Shown here: piece after piece, positions 61,828 through 64,000 of the stretch | Numbering within the stretch: position 1 is the first letter of the stretch | How the letters are laid out: the number at the start of each line of letters is the position of its first letter | Assembly: GCA_964436045.1 (NCBI GenBank) | Contig: CAYTBN010000009.1 | Location: forward strand, 1-64,000 | Origin: CAYTBN01 sp964436045 | GTDB taxonomy: Bacteria; Myxococcota_A; UBA796; UBA9615; CAYRNR01 | DNA length: 64,000 nucleotides | Direction: 5' to 3' | The notes under the pieces: model-generated | Told to the model about the DNA's origin: nothing | What the model saw: only the letters and a program-made list of their open reading frames with translations | Databases searched by the model: none | Translations under genes and position numbers: made by a program

Positions 61828-63633
61828 TCACTCGTGGGCAACGCGCATCACTTCTTCGAGGGTGGTGGCGCCGCGGGCCATCTTCTTGATGGCGTACTCC
61901 CACAAGGTGAGCATGCCCTCGGACAGGGCCTCGCGCTTGATGTCGACCGACGACGCCCGGGTCTCGACCAGCTCGCGGATCCGATGGTTGACCGCCATCA
62001 CCTCGAAGATCCCGGTGCGGCCCCGGTAGCCGGTTCCCCGGCACAGGGGACACCCCGCGCCGTAGCGGGCCCTGAGCCGTCGGTTCTCGACCCCCGGGAT
62101 GTGCAGCGACTGGATCTCGTCCTGGGTCAGCACCGTGTCGATGGCGCAGTCGGGGCAGATCTTGCGGACCAGCCGCTGGGCAACGATTCCGACGAGCACG
62201 CTGGACAGCAAGAACGGCTCGATGCCCAGGTCGAGCATGCGGGTGATCGAGGTGGGGGCGTCGTTGGTGTGCAGGGTGGACAGCACCATGTGACCGGTCA
62301 GCGCGGCCTGGACCGCGTACTCGGCGGTCTCCTTGTCGCGGATCTCACCCACCATGATGATGTCCGGGTCCTGGCGGAGGATGGTGCGCAGCGCGTTGGC
62401 GAAGGTGAAGCCGATCTTCGGCTGCACCGCCATCTGGTTGAAGTCCTCCATCACCATCTCGATGGGGTCTTCGATGCTGGAGATGTTCACGTGGGGGCTG
62501 TTGAGGTACTGCAGCGAGGAGTAGAGGGTCGTGGTCTTTCCGCTACCGGTCGGGCCGGTCACCAGGATCAGCCCGTTGGTCCGGCTGATGAAGTCCTCGA
62601 ACATCCGTTGCTCGCGGGGGAAGAATCCCAGCGACGCCACGTCCTGCAGCAACACCGTCGGATCGAAGATGCGGGTCACCACCTTCTCGCCGAAGGCGGT
62701 GGGCACCGTGGACACGCGCAGCTCGATCTCGGCGTCGTTGAACGTGGTCTTGATGCGGCCGTCCTGGGGTCGCCGCTTCTCGGCGATGTCCATCCGCGCC
62801 AGGGTCTTGATCCGGCTGACCACCGCCGGGTGGACCTTCCTGGGGAGCACGTGGATCCGGTGGAGTACGCCGTCGATCCGCAGCCGGATCGCGGCGTACT
62901 CGCGCTTGGGCTCGATGTGGATGTCGCTGGCCCGCTGGTCGAAGGCGTAGTGGAACAGGTACCAGACCGCCTGGACCACCGGCTGGTCCGAGGCGTCGAT
63001 CTCCTCCATCCGCTTGACGCGGGTCAGCTGCTCCAGGTTGCCCAGGTCGACCAGCTCGCCCTTGAACAGCTCGGCGGCGTGGTCCACCGACTTCTTGAAG
63101 CCGTGGTACTCGATGATGGTCTTGAGCAGCAATGACTTGGGCGCGACGGTGACCTCGACCTGCATTCCGGTGAACCGGGCGAGGCTGTCGACCAGGTCGT
63201 TGTCGAAGGGATTGGCGACCGCGATGGTCAGCAGGCCCCCCTTGCGGGCCAGGGGGATCACCAGGTGGCGCTCGGCGAAGGCTCCGTGGAAGGTCTCGGT
63301 GACCAGCTTGTAGTCCAGGGTCAGCGGATCCGGCAGTACGAACTCGTAGCCCAGATCCTCGGCCACCACCTTGGTGATGACCTCCTCGGACAGAACCTCG
63401 TTGTCGGTGCCCGGGATCACGAACCGGAAGCCCGCGACGATCTCCATCTCCCCCACCTCGTAGGGGATCCGCTTGTGGCCCAGGGCCTTGCGCAGCTCCG
63501 GGCGCTTCTGGAACAGGATCCGTTTCTCCTGGACCGAGTAGCGGACCAGCACGTCCCGCTTCTGGCCCTCGTGCATCAGGCCTTCCCGCACGAGGAGATC
63601 GCAGATCCGACCGAGGGTCGCGACGCTTGCCAT
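61828..63633 (-). CDS. PilB/GspE-type assembly ATPase, second copy
   Basis: 601 residues from ATG 63633; no Shine-Dalgarno is visible, so the start carries some doubt. An N-domain of about 230 residues (PIL/MshE type, PFDNDLVDSLARFTG) precedes the ATPase core: VTGPTGSGKTTTLYSSLQYL, ISSIEDPIEM, RTILRQDPDIIMVGEIRDKETAEYA and LTGHMVLSTLHTNDAPTSI. The zinc pair is CPDC and CPLC. It is about as long as canonical PilB and differs from the copy at 20574-22280, so the organism has at least two type IV filament or secretion motors. Confidence 0.94.
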   Translation of the reverse strand: MASVATLGRICDLLVREGLMHEGQKRDVLVRYSVQEKRILFQKRPELRKALGHKRIPYEVGEMEIVAGFRFVIPGTDNEVLSEEVITKVVAEDLGYEFVLPDPLTLDYKLVTETFHGAFAERHLVIPLARKGGLLTIAVANPFDNDLVDSLARFTGMQVEVTVAPKSLLLKTIIEYHGFKKSVDHAAELFKGELVDLGNLEQLTRVKRMEEIDASDQPVVQAVWYLFHYAFDQRASDIHIEPKREYAAIRLRIDGVLHRIHVLPRKVHPAVVSRIKTLARMDIAEKRRPQDGRIKTTFNDAEIELRVSTVPTAFGEKVVTRIFDPTVLLQDVASLGFFPREQRMFEDFISRTNGLILVTGPTGSGKTTTLYSSLQYLNSPHVNISSIEDPIEMVMEDFNQMAVQPKIGFTFANALRTILRQDPDIIMVGEIRDKETAEYAVQAALTGHMVLSTLHTNDAPTSITRMLDLGIEPFLLSSVLVGIVAQRLVRKICPDCAIDTVLTQDEIQSLHIPGVENRRLRARYGAGCPLCRGTGYRGRTGIFEVMAVNHRIRELVETRASSVDIKREALSEGMLTLWEYAIKKMARGATTLEEVMRVAHE

Positions 63634-63681
63634 GGAGGAAAGGTAGCACGCGGAAGGCGGGAGGAGTACGCTATCGACCCC

Positions 63682-64000
63682 GTGAGAGATCAGGTCAAGT
63701 TCATCGCCGTCGCCGGCAACCTGGGGGTGGGTAAGTCCACCCTGGTCGACTATCTCTGCCGCACCTACGGCTGGACCCCGTTCACCGAGCCCAACGAGGA
63801 GAATCCCTTCCTCGACGATTTCTACGAGGACATGCCGCGCTGGGCGTTCAACTCCCAGATCAGCTTCCTGGCCCACAAGTTCCGCATCCACCTGGAGTTG
63901 ATGGAGACCGCCGGCACCGTCGTCCAGGATCGGACCATCTACGAGGACGCCGAGATCTTTGCCCGCCACCTGGTGAAGATGGGCGCGATGGACGACCGGG
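63682..64000 (+). CDS. Deoxynucleoside kinase, incomplete (3' end outside window)
   Basis: The frame is open from GTG 63682 to the window edge (106 codons). The Walker A loop AGNLGVGKSTL is at residues 12-22, and QDRTIYEDAEIFA (about 83-95) matches the DRx catalytic/lid region of deoxyadenosine/deoxyguanosine kinases. EPNEENPFLDDFYEDMPRWAF also matches this family. It phosphorylates deoxynucleosides for salvage. It is divergent from the PilB-type gene, 48 bases away; a GGAGGAG sits somewhat far (about 17 bases) upstream. Confidence 0.88.
   Translation, partial: MRDQVKFIAVAGNLGVGKSTLVDYLCRTYGWTPFTEPNEENPFLDDFYEDMPRWAFNSQISFLAHKFRIHLELMETAGTVVQDRTIYEDAEIFARHLVKMGAMDDR

Overview
The window is one continuous stretch of chromosome from a high-GC Gram-negative bacterium. 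Outer-membrane-type lipoproteins, a Wza/Wzc export pair, a TonB/ExbB/ExbD system and two PilB/GspE-type ATPases indicate a diderm. A Ser/Thr kinase of the eukaryotic type, VCBS/FG-GAP and thrombospondin-3-like calcium repeats, a lamin-tail lipoprotein, Asp-rich lipoprotein linkers and C-terminal Cys + membrane helix + Arg tails resemble Myxococcota or a related former-deltaproteobacterial lineage. This placement is inference; there is no rRNA or other phylogenetic marker in the window. I see no tRNA, rRNA, CRISPR array, insertion sequence or phage gene. No gene-free gap exceeds 300 bases; the largest, about 215-240 bases, lie near 26.1, 41.7, 55.5 and 59.5 kb.

Layout. 0-5.6 kb: a truncated lipoprotein, a kinase fused to a formylglycine-enzyme-like domain, and two lipoproteins with GDDDT-repeat linkers. 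5.7-13.0 kb (minus): a probable six-gene operon of an acyl-ACP-reductase-like protein, a family 2 glycosyltransferase, SpoIID, UDP-glucuronate 4-epimerase-like, WecB and a further epimerase. 13.1-18.2 kb: GYF/SH3 membrane protein, small membrane protein, second SpoIID, IPT/TIG surface protein, radical SAM/SPASM protein. 18.3-20.5 kb: epimerase and a divergent family 4 glycosyltransferase. 20.6-23.8 kb: PilB/GspE-type ATPase, STAS protein, M28 peptidase with poly-Arg tail. 23.9-33.5 kb: bi-domain oxidoreductase, UDP-sulfoquinovose synthase, then a minus operon of O-antigen ligase-TPR, sulfotransferase, a second Wzy-like protein and a glycosyltransferase. 33.7-38.5 kb: large VCBS-repeat surface protein and RCC1-repeat lipoprotein. 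38.6-52.6 kb: the core polysaccharide export and assembly locus. 52.6-55.4 kb: PilZ protein and TonB-ExbB-ExbD-ExbD operon. 55.6-59.4 kb: XPB-type helicase with its helicase-associated partner. 59.7-64 kb: lipoprotein, MA-family metallopeptidase, second PilB/GspE ATPase and the start of a deoxynucleoside kinase.

How it works together. Most of the window supports a Wzx/Wzy-type surface polysaccharide. Nucleotide sugars come from WecB (two copies), four or more epimerases/dehydratases, a CapD/PglF 4,6-dehydratase, a PglD-like acetyltransferase and a UDP-sulfoquinovose synthase. A PglC-like transferase would start the repeat unit on undecaprenyl phosphate, glycosyltransferases extend it, Wzx flips it, two Wzy/WaaL-like proteins polymerise or ligate it, and Wza/Wzc export it. 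A sulfotransferase, a heparinase-family lyase and two related oxidoreductases suggest further decoration or editing. Coexistence of a sulfoquinovose synthase and a sulfotransferase suggests an unusually sulfur-rich, strongly anionic glycan. The most unusual single gene is the 703-residue protein whose C-terminal half looks like cyanobacterial acyl-ACP reductase, including its catalytic cysteine.
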